This document shows positions 4,653-7,632 of a stretch of DNA of 7,632 bases, one piece after another. The position numbers and the translations under genes are program-made. Within the stretch, counting starts at the first letter, position 1, and each line of letters opens with the position of its first letter. The stretch spans positions 1 through 7,632 of the forward strand of contig JBDSJC010000283.1 in NCBI GenBank assembly GCA_039917655.1, given 5' to 3'. The stretch is from PNKC01 sp039917655 (GTDB taxonomy: Bacteria > Chloroflexota > Dehalococcoidia > Tepidiformales > Tepidiformaceae). The notes under the pieces were generated by a model that worked only from the letters and a program-made list of their open reading frames with translations, ran no database searches and had not been told where the DNA came from.

Positions 4653-7632
4653 CTACTTGAGCAAAGTCAGCGTAAACGGCTGATTAACCTGCACCCAATA
4701 GATCTTGCCTTTTTCGAACTTCGAGATGTTATTCACCGAGCCTGGCGCGCTAGGGATGTAGCGCCCCCATTGAGCTTTCACTTCGTCCCAGAGGTAGATG
4801 CCGTTGACGGAGCTCTCCTTGCCAATGATGGCATCGGCGATGACCGTATCGGTACTCCCGGCGGTCAACAGGTTCCAGCCGCTTACCAGCTCGACAGCCT
4901 TTTCGGTGCCGAATGGGATTATCGTCTCGATGATGATTTCGCCCTCGGGATCGAGCGGGAAGCTGGCCGGGATGACGTTGTGGATCGCGGGCCGGCCGTC
5001 GCAGAAGACGCGGTCGATTTCGAAGCCGTCCCAGACCAGGCTGACGTAGTCGCCGCCGGCATTGGCGAAGACCCTGTCTCCGCTGAAGAGCCAGCCAAGC
5101 TTCGGGGCCGCCGGACCACCGGGGAAGGAAAGGCTCTGGCCGGGCGCAAGGTGCCCATCGAGGCCAAAGTATTCAAAGGGGGCGAAGGCCTGGGGCGGGC
5201 TGAGGAAAGAGAACCCTGCGAGCGAGATCGGGTTCGTTCCCTGATTGGTCACCGTGATCGTTTCGGCGCCCGTGCAGGTGAGGCCGGTGACACGCACGTT
5301 GCCTGGCACGGGTGACGGCGGCGCTGGGAAAGTGACCGTCACGTTCGAGGGCTGCAGGAGGCTGTTTGAAACCTTGATCCACGCCTGGCACTCGTCGTCG
5401 CTGACGGATGTCTTGGCGATGTCAGTGTTCATCGGCTGGTTGAGGTCGTTGCGGATATCGAATGTAGTAGCGACTGCGAAACGCCGATTGGCGCTGATCG
5501 TGTACGGCCGGTCGGCGGCCTCAATGATCGTCCCGCCCCCGGCATCGATTTCGAAGCGCACCGGGACGCCGAGGACGTTGTTGAAATCGAACGCGTCGCA
5601 GAAGCCATCCCGGTCACGCAGGTGGGCGACCACGTACTTGATCTGTGGGTTCTCCGTGTTCACCACCGTGACGGACTTGTAGCCGAACCACGTCCACTCG
5701 GTTTGGACTACGTTGGAGACGATCGGCGGGAACTTGTTGGGCTGCGTAAAGCCTGGTATCGATGGCGGCGGGGTTGCTGTCGCGGTCGGTGTCGGAGTTG
5801 GCGTGCCAGTCGAAGGCGACTGTGTGGGGGTTGCGGTGGCAGTTGGGGTTGCGGGCCTGATCTGCGGCTGAGTGAACGGGTAATCCGCCACCACGAAGTA
5901 GCGAGTGTGGCCAACCACGTCGTCCGGCTTGCACTGCGGGTTGCCGTTGAAGATGTTCTTAACGCAGGCCTCATAGCTCAGGTTGAAATCGCCGAAGGTA
6001 TCGACGGAGGCGTTGCCGCTGGTGTCGCTAAATGAAGACATGATGCGCGGCCGGCCGACACTGCCAAGGATGCTGGGCTGATTAGTCAGCGGGTTGACGT
6101 TGAAGCTAAAGTCACCGCTATCGTCGGGCAGGAACCAGCCGACACCACCGGCCTTCACGCCGGTCTGGAAGTTATTGCGCAGACCTTCGTTCTCCATCAG
6201 GAAGGTGACGCGGGCAGGGGGCATCGGCACAGAGCTGGGCCAGCCCGGCCGGAACTCTGCGGATCCGCGCAGCTTTCCGTAGTCATCGGGCAAAACCCAG
6301 CGGTCGGCCGGGGTTGTACGCCCGTCCGGCTTCTTCTCGGCGAGGCGACCGGAAGGGTTTGAGCCGACGAAGTAGCCACGGACCGTGGCCGATACGTCGC
6401 CGGGCGTGGAGACCACGGTGGTGGGCGTGGCCGTCACCGTGACGTCTTCGATAAGCATGAAATAGATCGGGAAGGCGATCTTGGAGAATGTACCGGAGTT
6501 TTGCAGCAACGCGCTTGTCCCCGGGACGATAAACGCCTCGATATCGACTTCGCCCGGGTCTTCGCTTTCATAGAAAACACTGGCCGAACAGGTGCCGAAG
6601 TCACTGACCGCCTGGTCAGGCCCGTTGAGGGTAACCCCCTGGCCAGGAATGAAACTTCCGGGTTGGCCGTGAGCGCGCACGAAGGTCACTTTCGCGTCGC
6701 CGCAACCGTTGCCGCCGGCAGCCACCGCGTAAGTCACAGCCACCGTCTGACCCGCCCAGGCAAACTGAGGCACTTTCTGCGCTGTGACGAAAGTAAATGA
6801 AATGCCCAGGGTCTCCGGCGGGGAGACTGCCGGCACGGTCTGGCCGGGATAGAAGACATCAACCGAGATGTTGATCTGCGAGCTGATGTTGCAATCCGTG
6901 TCGTTGAGGATGCTGATTTTGATGTCGTCGGCGTTGAGGTTAGGCGGGATCGTTGCGTCGTAAATCGGGTCGAGAGCGAGCCGGCCGCCGACGCTTACCC
7001 CGGTAATCACTGTCGGCTGTGTGAGCGCGGGCACATCGAAGTAGCCGCAGACGCCGATGATGCTGGCCCGGATGCGCGCGCCATCAACCACCCCCGTCTG
7101 GCGGAAGCCGACGGAGTTGTGGGAGCCGAAGACGAACTCGGTTACGGACGTCGTGAAGATGAACGTGCCGTCGGCGATGTTGAAGGTCACGGGCTTGATG
7201 ATGTTCGTGTTCGTGACGACGTTCGTATTCGGGTCGGTGCCCGTCGTCAGCCGGGTGAAATCGATCCGGTTCCACTGGATGACTAGCGTTGTGGCGCCCA
7301 TCAGGCCGTGGTCGCAGCCGTTTCCGTCGTGGTCGCTGTCCCAACTGGCGCTCACCGGTACCGGCGGCAGTAGACCGGGGACGCAGACCACCGGGCTGCC
7401 GCTACAGACAGCGTCCGGGTCCCACGTGAACCCGGCCGTCAAGGTCTGTTCACCCGGCAAGCTCGATGTCCAGGTTACACACCGGGGTTGGCCGTTCGTG
7501 ATGCTCAGGTTCTGGACATTTGGGGCGTCGGGTCCGCCGAGGACAGTGAAGAAGATCCCAGCCGCAGAGATCACATCTGACTGGTTCGTGCCGGAGATGC
7601 AAACCGTTATTGGGGCGAAGGTAACCAGCTTC
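4653..7632 (-). CDS. Very large secreted multidomain surface protein, 5' end outside the window
   Basis: The frame is open from the right window edge to the TAG at 4655-4653, giving 992 visible residues. GTG 7574 is not taken as the start because coding sequence continues before it (KLVTFAPITVCISG). Visible residues 1 to about 400 look like beta-rich, Ig-like extracellular segments with paired cysteines and a DSDHDGNGCD loop (about 98-107) of calcium-binding type. About 410-585 holds two W-x-LPDD-x-G motifs. About 593-623 is a Thr/Pro/Ala linker. About 640-770 is another Ig-like part (VPVRFEIDAGGGTII). About 784-879 resembles a lamin-tail domain (ETITVTNQGTNPISLAGFSF, then LAPGQSLSF and DYVSLVWDG). 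About 914-992 is a C-terminal module starting ELVSGWNLLTAG and containing YIPSAPGSVNN and GKIYWVQVNQPF, a type I know from Chloroflexota exoproteins. There is no C-terminal helix or LPXTG. Probable role: cell-surface scaffold or adhesin; no enzyme motif seen. It is upstream of protein B. Confidence 0.85.
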   Translation of the reverse strand, partial: KLVTFAPITVCISGTNQSDVISAAGIFFTVLGGPDAPNVQNLSITNGQPRCVTWTSSLPGEQTLTAGFTWDPDAVCSGSPVVCVPGLLPPVPVSASWDSDHDGNGCDHGLMGATTLVIQWNRIDFTRLTTGTDPNTNVVTNTNIIKPVTFNIADGTFIFTTSVTEFVFGSHNSVGFRQTGVVDGARIRASIIGVCGYFDVPALTQPTVITGVSVGGRLALDPIYDATIPPNLNADDIKISILNDTDCNISSQINISVDVFYPGQTVPAVSPPETLGISFTFVTAQKVPQFAWAGQTVAVTYAVAAGGNGCGDAKVTFVRAHGQPGSFIPGQGVTLNGPDQAVSDFGTCSASVFYESEDPGEVDIEAFIVPGTSALLQNSGTFSKIAFPIYFMLIEDVTVTATPTTVVSTPGDVSATVRGYFVGSNPSGRLAEKKPDGRTTPADRWVLPDDYGKLRGSAEFRPGWPSSVPMPPARVTFLMENEGLRNNFQTGVKAGGVGWFLPDDSGDFSFNVNPLTNQPSILGSVGRPRIMSSFSDTSGNASVDTFGDFNLSYEACVKNIFNGNPQCKPDDVVGHTRYFVVADYPFTQPQIRPATPTATATPTQSPSTGTPTPTPTATATPPPSIPGFTQPNKFPPIVSNVVQTEWTWFGYKSVTVVNTENPQIKYVVAHLRDRDGFCDAFDFNNVLGVPVRFEIDAGGGTIIEAADRPYTISANRRFAVATTFDIRNDLNQPMNTDIAKTSVSDDECQAWIKVSNSLLQPSNVTVTFPAPPSPVPGNVRVTGLTCTGAETITVTNQGTNPISLAGFSFLSPPQAFAPFEYFGLDGHLAPGQSLSFPGGPAAPKLGWLFSGDRVFANAGGDYVSLVWDGFEIDRVFCDGRPAIHNVIPASFPLDPEGEIIIETIIPFGTEKAVELVSGWNLLTAGSTDTVIADAIIGKESSVNGIYLWDEVKAQWGRYIPSAPGSVNNISKFEKGKIYWVQVNQPFTLTLLK
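6108..6299 (-). repeat. Duplicated W-x-LPDD-x-G motif inside the large exoprotein
   Basis: WVLPDDYGKL (6299-6270) and WFLPDDSGDF (6137-6108) recur 54 residues apart on the minus strand. The flanks share little, so this is either an old domain duplication or a repeated structural turn. Confidence 0.45.

Noticed and set aside
4653..7574. Treating GTG 7574 as the true start of the large exoprotein.
   Set aside because: The frame stays open for 19 more codons to the window edge with sensible protein sequence, and no signal peptide follows the GTG.

Overview
The window is GC-rich and carries six protein genes. All six look like envelope or cell-surface proteins. The Thr/Pro/Ala linkers of the ATPTPT type, the lamin-tail-like plus 'GWNL' C-terminal module, and the TTG/GTG starts behind clear Shine-Dalgarno sequences suggest a Chloroflexota bacterium, perhaps of the Dehalococcoidia type. 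That assignment rests on style and family knowledge, not on a marker gene. I see no tRNA, rRNA, CRISPR array or insertion sequence.

Layout. (1) Positions 1-280, minus: N-terminal part of a membrane-anchored, probably sortase-family protein, cut by the window edge. (2) 365-1042, minus: secreted protein A, with a signal peptide, a small two-cysteine domain, a linker and a C-terminal membrane tail. It lies directly upstream of gene 1 and could be co-transcribed with it. (3) 1183-2403, plus and divergent from A: a RodZ-architecture protein with a cytoplasmic HTH, one membrane helix, a Ser/Ala/Thr/Pro stalk and a four-cysteine ectodomain. (4) 2404-2743: a 340-base gap holding several hairpins, a direct repeat and a well-formed nested stem just before the next gene. 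(5) 2744-3727, plus: a membrane-anchored CAP/SCP (YkwD-like) protein. (6) 3838-4590, minus and convergent with the CAP gene: secreted protein B, a paralogue of A. (7) 4653 to beyond 7632, minus: a very large secreted multidomain protein. It has no visible start inside the window and lies 62 bases upstream of B, so the two probably form an operon.

The parts look like one surface-display module. It has a large modular exoprotein, two related tail-anchored small exoproteins, a likely sortase, a CAP protein and a transmembrane HTH protein that might sense or organise the envelope. The most interesting point is that A and B share not only their exodomain but also a tripartite C-terminal tail (a DD-x-G-x-PV motif, then a hydrophobic helix, then SR-x-R). 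This resembles a sorting signal in layout without matching LPXTG, and a likely sortase gene sits next to A. The link is inference. The second point is a structured 5' leader of unknown class in front of the CAP gene.
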